In this document: positions 16,412-24,754 of the stretch, piece by piece
How positions within the stretch are numbered: the stretch's first letter is position 1
How the letters are laid out: every line of letters begins with the position of its first letter
Origin: Hyphomicrobiales bacterium
GTDB taxonomy: Bacteria > Pseudomonadota > Alphaproteobacteria > Rhodospirillales > JACKKN01
Reading direction: 5' to 3'
Assembly: GCA_024236415.1 (NCBI GenBank)
Contig: JACKKN010000006.1
Location: 1 to 64,000, forward strand
DNA: 64,000 nucleotides
Notes under the pieces: generated by a model
The model's input: the letters and a program-made list of their open reading frames with translations, nothing else
The model's database searches: none
Told to the model about the DNA's origin: nothing
Position numbers and translations under genes: made by a program

Positions 16412-17590
16412 ATGTCGGACGACACGGAATTCTTCAGCCAACGGGATCGCATGGCGTTCCGTCGTTTCGCCCTGAACAGGCTGAAGTCCGGAACCTTCGA
16501 CCTGGGAGACGGCGCGGAACTGGCAAGGCAGCTGGACCTTCAGGATCGCCCCGATGAAGTGGGGAACAACGTCCTCGACCTGTCGCTGATGAGTTTGCGC
16601 CAGTATTTCGCTCACGCTTATCGGAATAGGAGGCCCGACGGATCACGGTTTCGGGTCTATCCGGCGTTCGTCAATGGCCGAATCCCCAACGCCTTCGCCT
16701 GGGAATTCCGGCAGGTGCACCTGTGTGGGGTCTATCTTGGACTGGCGAGCGTGTGTCACGAGTTCTCCCTGTTCTGCCTCGCCCAGCAAACGACCTTTCC
16801 GGATATTGGCGATCCCTCGGTCGAGACATCGCCTGAGAGCATCGACGGGTTCCCGCCCGGATTCTGGCTGTACCAGGCCGGGACGGACCTCGACGAGGCC
16901 GAACAGATCGCCCGATGGTCGTCGCTCCAACCGAGAGATCATCACCGCAAACAGGCGGTGGAGTATCTCACGATCCTGATGCTGCGCTTCGTGTGGCTGC
17001 ACGAACTCTGCCACGGTCTCAACGGCCACGTGGGCCTGGCCAAATCTCACGGATGGGTGCCCTACCTGCACGAAAACGGTGTCGAGCCGAGCAGGGGCAT
17101 CGCCAAACGACAGATTCAGTGCCTGGAATTCGACGCCGACCAGTCCGCCCTCTACATGCTGTGCCGAATCCAGACCGATGGCCTGGAGAACATTCCCGGT
17201 CTCTGCGATTGGTCGCTGCCGGAGCGGCTCGCGCTTTCCATCTTTGCCGCCTACGCCACGACCTGGATCTTGGATGAATACGCGAGAGGCCCCGACGCCC
17301 CCGAGGAGACGGATCACCCCGATCCCTATCAGCGCCTGCACAACCTGATCTGGACCCTGGCCAGCAACGTCGCGCCAATTGTCCCGGACCTCAAGCCCAT
17401 CCATATGGCCTGCCTGGGAGAAGTCGGGCGCGTAGCCCAGGTCATCCCGAGCTTCCTGAAGCCCGACATGATCATCCACGACTTGAGGGCGAAAACCCTG
17501 GAAGCCGAGCTGAGCGGCTTCCAGGAAGACTTGAGCAGGCTACGCGGCGACCTCGTCCCATACCGCTACACGCAACGTCAAAAGAGCTGA
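16412..17590 (+). CDS. HExxH metallopeptidase-like protein
   Basis: The 392-residue protein shows WLHELCHGLNGH at about 195-206, a classic HExxH zinc site, and LEFDADQSALYML at about 238-250, where a downstream Glu/Asp would complete a gluzincin-like site. This two-part pattern resembles Lit/U49-type and other intracellular bacterial peptidases, some of which act in phage exclusion by cutting a host protein. There is no signal peptide. Its neighbour is an ankyrin protein. Function is inferred from the motif alone. Confidence 0.5.
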   Translation: MSDDTEFFSQRDRMAFRRFALNRLKSGTFDLGDGAELARQLDLQDRPDEVGNNVLDLSLMSLRQYFAHAYRNRRPDGSRFRVYPAFVNGRIPNAFAWEFRQVHLCGVYLGLASVCHEFSLFCLAQQTTFPDIGDPSVETSPESIDGFPPGFWLYQAGTDLDEAEQIARWSSLQPRDHHRKQAVEYLTILMLRFVWLHELCHGLNGHVGLAKSHGWVPYLHENGVEPSRGIAKRQIQCLEFDADQSALYMLCRIQTDGLENIPGLCDWSLPERLALSIFAAYATTWILDEYARGPDAPEETDHPDPYQRLHNLIWTLASNVAPIVPDLKPIHMACLGEVGRVAQVIPSFLKPDMIIHDLRAKTLEAELSGFQEDLSRLRGDLVPYRYTQRQKS

Positions 17591-17613
17591 CCGAAGCGCC
17601 GGCGAGATGAGGG

Positions 17614-19128
17614 TCACAGGTACGCCGCCAACGGACCCTTGGGATCGTAGTAGTTCACCCGCTGAAGGATCATCGGATGCAGTCCGGCCCAGAGGACCAG
17701 TTGCCGCTTGAGGGGATCGTCGCGGCCGAACAGGCGGCTCACCTCGTCGGGGGTCAGCAGGTCGTAGACCTCGCCCGAGACCGTGCGGCCGCTCAGGCCC
17801 TTTTCCCGCTGGTCGGAGGCCGTGTCGCTTTGGCGCGCCACTTCGACGACGGTCCGGCCCAGGCGCTTCGAGATGTACTCGGTGGTGGTCAGGTCCACGT
17901 TGCCAAAGGCCTGGAAGACACCGGCGTTGGCGGCAAAGCTTTCGAACCGGTCTCCATACAAAGACTTTCCTTGCCCCCAATCCTGCATCACCACCCAAAG
18001 CTTCACGTGGAAGGATGCGATCTGCCCGGCGGCATCCTGGAGCTGGCTCATGAACCCCAGCACAGGGAATTCGTCGAGGCAGGCGAGGACCGGCGCCCTG
18101 GGCACGGTTTTCTCCCGTTCCATGGCATCGAGGAGTTGGTTGACGAACAATCTCAGCCACCGGCTGCACATGCCCATGCGCGTCGCCGGCAGGACCAGAT
18201 AGATCGTCACCCCGTCGGGATCGCGTTTCAGGTCCTCCAGGTCCACGTCGTGCCCCGACAGCACGCTCCGCATGGCCCGGTAGTCCAGGAACTGGGTATG
18301 CCGGTGCACGGAAGAGAGCACGCTCGCCATTTCGTCGGGGGCCTTCTCGTAGAATCCCCGCATGCTGCCTTCCAGGGCCAGGGCCACGTCCTCGTGACCG
18401 TCCGCCGCCAGTTGCCGTGCCGCCGCGATGATCCGCCGGGGCAGAGCGTAGGTCTTGCCGTCCGGCTCGAGGGACAAGGTCTGGTTCACCAGTTTGCGCA
18501 CCGTGGCCAGGTGACGGTCCCCGTCGGCGATGCCGGAACCGACCGCCACGTAGAGAATGAGCCCGAACAGGTAACCCTTGGCGGACTCGTTCCAGTGGGG
18601 GTCCTTCTCCTGGCCGGTGCTGACCACCAGGGCGTCGGCGATCTGCACCGCGTCCTCGACGATGGTCAGGCTTTCCAGCGTCAGACGGGTGAGCGGGTTA
18701 TAGCTGCCACGGAACCGTGCGGCCTCGCCCTCCACTTGGCCGAAGGGATCGAGGATCACGATCTTCTGTCCCATCGCCGCACGGCGCATGGCCGTGGTCC
18801 GGGCCAGTTCACCCTTGGGATCGGTGGCGAGCACGCTGCCGTCGTAGAACAGCAGGTTGCCGATCAGCATAACCGACTTGCCGGCCCGGGATCCGGCGGT
18901 CGTCATCACATGCCGGTTGTCCGCGAGGCCGATCAGGGTGTCGCCGATGGCGCCGATCAGGATCTTGCCCGCCGGATTCCGGGGATCGTAGCGCAGCGCA
19001 GGGGACGCCAGAATATCGGCCTGGCTTTGCCAGCGTGCCTGGGGGACGGTCTGCGCCTTCAGGAACCGGGACGCCACACCCCGGGGCACGCCGTCTGTGA
19101 GGTCGGGAGTATGGTCGCGAATTTTCAT
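17614..19128 (-). CDS. VirD4/TraG-type coupling ATPase lacking membrane anchor
   Basis: The 504-residue protein contains a Walker A-like GSRAGKS at about 79-85, the VLATDPKGELARTT block typical of TraG/VirD4 proteins, and a Walker B region, VLACLDEFPVLG (about 346-357). Coupling proteins bring the relaxase-DNA complex to a type IV secretion channel. Normal members begin with membrane spans; here the protein starts directly with the soluble part, and no hydrophobic segment is present. The start ATG 19128 has AAGGAG at good spacing. No channel genes are visible nearby. Confidence 0.85.
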   Translation of the reverse strand: MKIRDHTPDLTDGVPRGVASRFLKAQTVPQARWQSQADILASPALRYDPRNPAGKILIGAIGDTLIGLADNRHVMTTAGSRAGKSVMLIGNLLFYDGSVLATDPKGELARTTAMRRAAMGQKIVILDPFGQVEGEAARFRGSYNPLTRLTLESLTIVEDAVQIADALVVSTGQEKDPHWNESAKGYLFGLILYVAVGSGIADGDRHLATVRKLVNQTLSLEPDGKTYALPRRIIAAARQLAADGHEDVALALEGSMRGFYEKAPDEMASVLSSVHRHTQFLDYRAMRSVLSGHDVDLEDLKRDPDGVTIYLVLPATRMGMCSRWLRLFVNQLLDAMEREKTVPRAPVLACLDEFPVLGFMSQLQDAAGQIASFHVKLWVVMQDWGQGKSLYGDRFESFAANAGVFQAFGNVDLTTTEYISKRLGRTVVEVARQSDTASDQREKGLSGRTVSGEVYDLLTPDEVSRLFGRDDPLKRQLVLWAGLHPMILQRVNYYDPKGPLAAYL

Positions 19129-19476
19129 GCTGGTCTCCTTGATCGATGCGGTTGACGTTGCGGGTGCGGGCCGCCGTGCGGATCAGGCACCACCGCGATC
19201 GTTCAAGAATGACCCGCGGGACGATTGGGGCCCTCGCCAGTTCCGCTTCGGCATGTCGGCCCTGGTGGATAGGCAGTGCTTGCGTCCACGGCACTGGGCC
19301 GGCCGCAATCCTCTGGCGGGTGTCCAACTGTCATGGTCATTCCAACGGTCTGGCATGCCCGGCGAATGCATCCGTGGCAGCACATGGGCCCCGTTTCCTT
19401 CGCGAGACCGCTTAGGCGATTGCAGGCCTTGCCGATCACCCGGATCGCAAACCGGTCGGCGATGCCCTGACGGCGT

Positions 19477-19529
19477 GTCAATGGGCGGCCCGCACCACTC
19501 CGTCCTGACGGACGGACCGTGTGGCCCAT
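19477..19529 (+). promoter_or_regulatory. Repeated stem-loop leader, copy B (upstream of 19608)
   Basis: GTCAA (19477-19481) is followed after 17 nt by a 7-bp perfect stem, TCCGTCC/GGACGGA (19499-19516, loop TGAC), then C and CGTGTGGCCCAT (19518-19529). It lies within the 480-bp gap between the coupling ATPase (-) and the 19608 gene (+); the rest of that gap shows no gene. Confidence 0.6.
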
Positions 19530-19607
19530 GACACGTCACCGTCGGCTTGCGTGCATCCGGGGCATCGGCCTGCAATCAAGCGGGCCCGCAACAGAAAGGA
19601 AACGACC

Positions 19608-19835
19608 ATGACCACCACGACACAAAACCCCGAGACCCGCTCCGACAACGGCAATCAGCCTGACTGGGTCGCCAAGTCCCCGCGAGGGACCGGCCGCAAC
19701 CAGCGCCTGGAGCGCATCGGTGTCGCCTGGACCCGGGACGACGGTGGCCTGTGCCTGCGGCTCGTTGGCACCCAGATCGTCGACGAGGATATCTACCTCT
19801 ACCCTCTGAACGGCGATCCGGGCACCGAGGCCTAG
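19608..19835 (+). CDS. Small conserved mobile-element protein
   Basis: The 75-residue soluble protein has a disordered Thr/Asn-rich opening followed by a beta-rich part (RIGVAWTRDDGGLCLRLVG). The start ATG 19608 follows AAAGGAAAC. It stands alone, between leader copy B and a strong terminator. Family role unknown; the shared leader with ardC suggests an early-entry function. Confidence 0.6.
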   Translation: MTTTTQNPETRSDNGNQPDWVAKSPRGTGRNQRLERIGVAWTRDDGGLCLRLVGTQIVDEDIYLYPLNGDPGTEA

Positions 19836-19855
19836 ACCGCAGGCCTCAACGACGA

Positions 19856-19884
19856 CGCGGCGCCGGGAGACCGGTGCCGCGTTT
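19856..19884 (+). terminator. Strong hairpin terminator after 19608 gene
   Basis: An 11-bp stem (19856-19866 with 19871-19881, one G-T pair, loop GAGA) is followed by TTTGCTGTT, 20 nt after the stop. Confidence 0.65.
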
Positions 19885-19908
19885 GCTGTTCTGGAGATGT
19901 CCGAGGTT

Positions 19909-20589
19909 CTATTTCGCGGCCGACATGGGAACGCCGTGCTCCGTGCAGGTCAGGCCCGCATCGTGACGGGACCAGGCGTTCAGGCCGCAGACGGGGCAGG
20001 TGTACTTCACCCGCTGGCCACCTTTGTCCCGGGGTGAACCGGGCTCTTCCGGCGTTCCGTCCGTGCCTTGCTTTTTGGGCAGGCATTCCCGCCAAGGGAT
20101 GGAGAAACCGCTGTCGAGCAGGCTTTTCGCGGCCTGTTCGAACGGTCCGCCCTCGACAGTGTAGTGGGCCATGCGGTCCCCGGTTTCCCGGCCTTCCGCC
20201 GCCCCCGTGTCGGAGGGGTGGAGACCCAGCGCGATCATCTTGTCGGCCCACTGGCGGTTGTGGTAGCGGCCGCGCCCCGGCGTCCCGAAATGCTCCTGCC
20301 ACTGGTGGGCCATCTCGTGGACCAGGATCGACAGGGTGAACTCATCCGTATGCAGTTGGAAATGGGCCGGGTTCATGGCGATCTCGTCGCAGCGCGTCGC
20401 GTCACCCCGAACGAACCGGGCCGGGGCGAAGAACCCTGACGACCTCGGCCTCCTTTGCAGGGTGATCAGGCAGCCTGGCAGCATCGCGTCGAACAGGGTC
20501 CAGCCGAAGTGATCGTAGGCATACTGGAAGGCCTCGTAGGTCTCCGTCGTCGGCTGCAGGACGATCGGTGTTCCTTGCGTGTTTGGCAT
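19909..20589 (-). CDS. SprT-like zinc metallopeptidase with zinc ribbon
   Basis: The 226-residue protein contains VHEMAHQWQEHFG (HExxH at about 91-95) and then HNRQWADKMIALGL, as in SprT-like proteases. The C-terminus has a CPVC ... C zinc-ribbon-like motif (YTCPVCGLNAW ... LTCTEHG). SprT/Spartan-like enzymes cut DNA-protein crosslinks in other organisms; many mobile elements carry relatives. ATG 20589 is taken as the start; GTG 20604 is an alternative. Confidence 0.65.
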   Translation of the reverse strand: MPNTQGTPIVLQPTTETYEAFQYAYDHFGWTLFDAMLPGCLITLQRRPRSSGFFAPARFVRGDATRCDEIAMNPAHFQLHTDEFTLSILVHEMAHQWQEHFGTPGRGRYHNRQWADKMIALGLHPSDTGAAEGRETGDRMAHYTVEGGPFEQAAKSLLDSGFSIPWRECLPKKQGTDGTPEEPGSPRDKGGQRVKYTCPVCGLNAWSRHDAGLTCTEHGVPMSAAK

Positions 20590-20820
20590 TGGCGTGTACA
20601 CCACACATGTCGTTTCGTCGCGTTATGAGAACGAGCATGGCAGCGGCGGTAGAAGGGCTCCTCGCAGGTGCCTCATGGAGATCATTCACCAACCTCGGTG
20701 CAGCGCAGCACAACTTGTAAGAGCATATCGGAACAATTGTGGTACAATGAAAAAATAGGGTACCGTTATGGAAATCGCAGGGTTACAAGGTGTGCGCGGG
20801 TAATACCGCGCCCACCTTGG

Positions 20821-20839
20821 GGGGGACGTCCCGTCCCCC
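20821..20839 (+). other. G/C hairpin, candidate oriT region
   Basis: GGGGGAC (20821-20827) pairs with GTCCCCC (20833-20839), loop GTCCC, and CTAACCCCCCTTGG follows. It lies 340 bp before mobC in a 590-bp gap (20590-21181) that otherwise has no gene; a smaller hairpin, AGGGCG/CGCCCT, lies near 21040. Relaxase substrates usually sit just upstream of mobC/relaxase genes as an inverted repeat next to the nick site. I cannot identify the nick sequence. Confidence 0.35.
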
Positions 20840-21181
20840 GCTAACCCCCCTTGGAACCCCTAGGCTCAACCATCCTTGTGGGATGTTTTTGCCAAGGGGT
20901 TGGTCCGCCGCTTAGGGGCATCGAGCCCCACCGCGGCGCATGGCAACGGCGCCGGCGTTGCATCCCGGCCGGATGTTCCGTCCATCGGCTTCGGCCACGG
21001 AAGACGTCGGCTCTCCCATTGGATGCCCATCGACCAAAGGGCGATCGCGCCCTCATGGACACCCGACCAACCCTCTTCGGATTGGATGCGAACCAGGGGT
21101 TTCGGCCCTTGGAGGACGATCGGACCTGCGTGCGGCCTGCGCGAGGATGCGGTCGTTCACCTCGACTTACATTGGAGGGCC

Positions 21182-21517
21182 ATGGACGACGAGACGAAAC
21201 CGAAACGCGAATCCCCGATCCCCTGGCGGCCACCGGCCGGCCGCCGGGCCGAGTTCGACGCCATGGTCGCGGAGGCCGGCACCAGCCGCAACCAGCTCAT
21301 TACCCAGCGCGTATTCGGTCGCCTCGGCGGTACGTTCGCCGACGTCAAACGCACAATCGCTCTGTTCCTGCCTCAGCTTGCCAAACTCAACGACCGGCTG
21401 CACGATATCGGTTTGTCCGGCTCAGCTTCGGACTGCGCCGTTCTCCTGGAGGAGATTCGCGACCTTCTCATCGAGATCCGTTCGGCCCTGTTCCAGCTCC
21501 TGCGGCGGAAGCCATGA
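21182..21517 (+). CDS. MobC-like relaxosome accessory protein
   Basis: The 111-residue basic helical protein is of the plasmid MobC kind: a short N-terminal ribbon-helix-helix-like part (FDAMVAEAGTSRNQLITQRVFG), then two long helices. The ATG at 21182 follows GGAGG (21174-21178). Its stop overlaps the relaxase start as ATGA (21514-21517), so the two are coupled. MobC proteins help open oriT for the relaxase. Confidence 0.7.
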   Translation: MDDETKPKRESPIPWRPPAGRRAEFDAMVAEAGTSRNQLITQRVFGRLGGTFADVKRTIALFLPQLAKLNDRLHDIGLSGSASDCAVLLEEIRDLLIEIRSALFQLLRRKP

Positions 21518-23568
21518 TCCCGTTCGGCAGCCAACGGGGCTCGGGGCAGGATCTGGCCATTCACCTGATGAACGGTGAGGACAACGAATACGTCGAGTTG
21601 CTTCACCTGGAAGGCGCCATCGCCAAGGACCTCCCCGGCGCCTTCGCCGAATGGGAGGTGGTGAAGTCCATGACCCGTTGCGAACAGGAGCTCTACAGCC
21701 TGTCCGTCAATCCCGATCCGAACCAGCCGGCATGGCCTGAACCCTGGATCTTCGAATACCGGGAAAGGGTGGCCGAAACCCTCGGCTTGGCAGGGCAGCC
21801 CCACGCCATCGTCAAGCACGTCAAGGAGGACAAGCTGGGGCGCCTGCGCGAGCACTTCCACGTGGTCTGGTCGCGCATCGACGTACAGGAGATGAAGGCG
21901 ATCCACCTGGCCTTCGACCACGATAAACTGATGGCCGTCACTCGCCAGTTCGCCCGCGACCACGACATCGAACTCGCGGCCGGGTACTTCAAGCTTGAAG
22001 ACCGGAAGCGTCAGGACTACCGCCAGAAGTCGCTCTATGAAAAGGCCCAGGAAGACCGCGGCGGGCTTTCTCGCGAGGAGCACATGGCCATCGTCTCCGA
22101 GTTGTGGCACGGGCGCGATACGCCGGACTCCTTCATCAAGGCTTTGGAGCACCACGGCTACATCCTGGCCTCGGGCGACAAGCGCCCCTATGTGCTGGTC
22201 GACACCTACGGCCACATGAACTCGCTGCCCAAGGTGATCGATGACCGCGCGGCGAACACCAGGGCCATCCGCGGCTTCCTCGGTGAGGACTACGAGCTGC
22301 CGTCAATCGAGGAGGCGAGGGATGTAGCCGAGCGGCACCGGCAGGCTCTGGACGCGTTCAAACAGGCGGAAACACGCGCCAATGAGCTGGACAAGCTCAA
22401 GGCCCGGCAGGCACAGCGCCGCGCCGAGCTGGAGCAAAAAGCCACGCAGCAACGAGAACAGCACGATGACGCCCAGAAAAGAATCGAACAGGGATTCGCT
22501 TCGGAGCGCAGCGATTTGCGGGCCGCCTACCTGAGCGATCGCCAAACCATGCGCGATCGGCGCGAGGCCCATCGTCCAACCGGTTTGACGGCCTTTCTGT
22601 CTCGGGTCTCGGGCATGGACCTGGTCCGGGACAAGGTACACCGCTATCAGGATAGAAAACGCTACGAAGCGTATCGGCTGGAACGTGACGACATCCGCCA
22701 CCGCCAGGCCGCCGAGCGGGAAGAACTGCAGCGATCCCAGGAAATGCAGGCCCTGGACATGGAACGCCAACGACGCAACCTGGATCGGCTCGACAAGCGT
22801 GAACGGGATTCCTTCGAGCGTAGTCTGCTCAAGGAGCAGCGCGTGTATGCGCGCGGCCGAAATACCCAGGCCCCGGAACCGGCCTTGGCGCTCAAACCGC
22901 CGGGACGCCGAGCCGTCCTACACAAGGCCAAGAGTCGATTCCAGACCGACGCCTTCCGGAATCGAAGGGACTTAGGACGAAAACAGAACGAACAGCCCGA
23001 TCTACAAGAACGCTTGCAGGACACATTCGCCCGTGCCACCAATTCGCAGCCAGTGCGACGGGTGGGAGAAATGAAGGGCGGAATCGGCGAATCCAGAGGA
23101 ATGAAAAAGGTTCCCGCAGAATCTGGACGGACTGGCAACATAGGGGCGCCTGCCAAAACCAGCGACCCATTGCCCCGCATTGGCGAACCGGACCGAAATT
23201 TCACGAGACCCCAACCAAGCGAGGTCGCGCAAGGCTTCGATCGGACCAGGAAGGGTGAGCTTCAGTGTTCGGATCGCACCGAGACGTTTGAGATCCGAGA
23301 CGAATTCGCCCGCGCCACGCAAGGGGAGCCTTGGTTTGAAAATTCCCAGGGCGGTTCATCCTCGGAGGGGATCGAGGAATCACAACTGCCGTCCGTTGAT
23401 ACCGGCCACCAGCCTGGACCCTCCGATGTCTCCCCTCAAGTTGACTTCCGAACGGAAAACACAGGAACTTCATTGGAAACACCGGATCAGAACGACCAGG
23501 ACCACAACTCACCCGCCCCAGACTTCGAGCGAGAGCCAAACAGCACCAATCGAGGACATGATCGATGA
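21514..23568 (+). CDS. Relaxase / mobilization nuclease (MOBP-like)
   Basis: The 684-residue protein begins with a relaxase domain (about 1-190). The metal-binding histidines are H102 and HFH at 114-116 in LREHFHVVWSRID, the three-His motif of pfam Relaxase proteins; I cannot fix the catalytic Tyr with certainty. Residues about 270-450 form an Arg/Gln/Glu-rich coiled coil, and the last ~200 residues are polar and disordered. It nicks oriT and pilots the strand into the recipient. The frame is open far upstream (20851), but the ATGA overlap with mobC sets the start. Confidence 0.85.
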   Translation: MIPFGSQRGSGQDLAIHLMNGEDNEYVELLHLEGAIAKDLPGAFAEWEVVKSMTRCEQELYSLSVNPDPNQPAWPEPWIFEYRERVAETLGLAGQPHAIVKHVKEDKLGRLREHFHVVWSRIDVQEMKAIHLAFDHDKLMAVTRQFARDHDIELAAGYFKLEDRKRQDYRQKSLYEKAQEDRGGLSREEHMAIVSELWHGRDTPDSFIKALEHHGYILASGDKRPYVLVDTYGHMNSLPKVIDDRAANTRAIRGFLGEDYELPSIEEARDVAERHRQALDAFKQAETRANELDKLKARQAQRRAELEQKATQQREQHDDAQKRIEQGFASERSDLRAAYLSDRQTMRDRREAHRPTGLTAFLSRVSGMDLVRDKVHRYQDRKRYEAYRLERDDIRHRQAAEREELQRSQEMQALDMERQRRNLDRLDKRERDSFERSLLKEQRVYARGRNTQAPEPALALKPPGRRAVLHKAKSRFQTDAFRNRRDLGRKQNEQPDLQERLQDTFARATNSQPVRRVGEMKGGIGESRGMKKVPAESGRTGNIGAPAKTSDPLPRIGEPDRNFTRPQPSEVAQGFDRTRKGELQCSDRTETFEIRDEFARATQGEPWFENSQGGSSSEGIEESQLPSVDTGHQPGPSDVSPQVDFRTENTGTSLETPDQNDQDHNSPAPDFEREPNSTNRGHDR

Positions 23569-23661
23569 CGACGCCCTATACCCCGACTATACGGGCGGGG
23601 CGTCTACGACGACATGAAGACCGCTGTCGATGCGATCTTCGTCGGTAGGGAGCACGCCTAA
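23560..23661 (+). pseudogene. Small frameshifted ORF after the relaxase
   Basis: ATG 23560 reads MIDDDALYPDYTGG, then the frame runs into a stop. A different frame from about 23600 reads VYDDMKTAVDAIFVGREHA and stops at TAA 23659-23661. Joined after GG, they would make one 33-residue protein, so a two-base gain (CG) or equivalent one-base loss near 23600 seems to have broken it. Weak evidence because the pieces are short. Confidence 0.3.
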
Positions 23662-23672
23662 GCGGTACGTAT

Positions 23673-24257
23673 TTACTTGTTCGCCCCGGCCGAGAGACTC
23701 TGAAGTAGATCTCCGAGATATTTTAGTCCAACAGAGTCTAAGAATACTCCCACCTTTGGCCCAATTATCAGTATCGTCTGGGCAATAGCATAAATGATCA
23801 ATGCCGCAAGTATTATGTGAAGGGCGTGAATAGCAGAATGCTTTATAAAATATAGAAAGCGAACAAAGAATGATGCTCCTGTATGATTTATTTTTGCATC
23901 AATCCCATCAACGATTTCCCCTCCTATGTTTTTTAATACCTTGTTACTTGTGGCGTCCGTAAGCGCCGTTATACGTTGTTCGGCCTCCACCAAGACCTCT
24001 TGATAGGTATGGTCATTTGCAAGGATTGCGCGAAGTGTATCCGAAATTTCCTTTCCAGACTGCCCGTCGGCACTAAGCCTCGCCCCGATATCTTTCTTGC
24101 GCTTGCTGTAAAGTGTGTACGCCACACAAAACAACAGATCACGCATCGCTGGAGGCATGTCATGGAGAGTGGAATCTACCCGATTGTGTAGTTCTGAATA
24201 GGCTGGGCTCTCGTCATCTGATATACGAGCCGCCGCATCAGCAGGTCCAAGCGACAT
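23673..24257 (-). CDS. Membrane-anchored hypothetical protein
   Basis: The 194-residue protein has a hydrophilic helical first part (about 1-120) and one or two hydrophobic segments near the C-terminus (about 140-168). Its codons are AT-richer than the relaxase gene's, suggesting different origin. It is preceded by a 63-residue gene on the same strand (24 bp gap), perhaps one operon. No family recognised. Confidence 0.5.
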   Translation of the reverse strand: MSLGPADAAARISDDESPAYSELHNRVDSTLHDMPPAMRDLLFCVAYTLYSKRKKDIGARLSADGQSGKEISDTLRAILANDHTYQEVLVEAEQRITALTDATSNKVLKNIGGEIVDGIDAKINHTGASFFVRFLYFIKHSAIHALHIILAALIIYAIAQTILIIGPKVGVFLDSVGLKYLGDLLQSLSAGANK

Positions 24258-24280
24258 TAAAAGCTAATTTCCTAGGGAGA

Positions 24281-24472
24281 TTACTTCGGCTCTTCAAAGG
24301 GAAGGCCGAAATTCTCTTTCCAAACCTCGTCGATTGCATTCACCACGGCTTTATTGGTCGCTAGGGCTTCTTCGCTGTATCCTCTATCCTGAGGCGCCTT
24401 AGTCTCAATCGGCGTAGGGGAATGCGAAAAGCTCTCGACCAAACGCATAAATTCAGTTATTGTCATATTCAA
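24281..24472 (-). CDS. Small hypothetical protein
   Basis: The 63-residue acidic protein MNMTITEFMRL... has a helical C-terminal half (NKAVVNAIDEVWKENFG). It lies upstream of the membrane protein gene on the same strand with similar low GC. Nothing else can be said. Confidence 0.4.
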   Translation of the reverse strand: MNMTITEFMRLVESFSHSPTPIETKAPQDRGYSEEALATNKAVVNAIDEVWKENFGLPFEEPK

Positions 24473-24617
24473 CTAAGCAAGCCGAACCACGGCTTCCTTT
24501 CCTCTATACTTGCATTTGGCCTGTTTGGGTCGCAGCCCACAGGCCTTTTTTCTATATAGGGGCATCTGCCCCCTAACTCAAACCAACTTAGCACTCAATT
24601 TGCAGTAAGTCACGGGG

Positions 24618-24669
24618 AAGTTCTCATAACTTGCATTGACAGTAAGTCAAGAGTAAGTTATGAGAACTT
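24618..24669. promoter_or_regulatory. 15-bp inverted repeat with AGTAAGT repeats in divergent promoter
   Basis: AAGTTCTCATAACTT (24618-24632) is the exact reverse complement of 24655-24669, 22 bp apart. The motif AGTAAGT occurs three times here (near 24604, 24641, 24653). The site lies in the 282-bp gap between genes 24472(-) and 24755(+) and looks like an operator controlling one or both. Confidence 0.5.
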
Positions 24670-24754
24670 ACACGTCTATCGGGATATTGACAAAATCTCA
24701 ATGCGAACAAGGCGTCTTTGTGGCGACTGACAGGCGCGGAAGGCGGGGGGCGAA

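Noticed and set aside
20851..21513. Upstream extension of the relaxase frame
   Set aside because: It overlaps mobC in another frame and the candidate oriT; the ATGA overlap gives a natural start at 21514.
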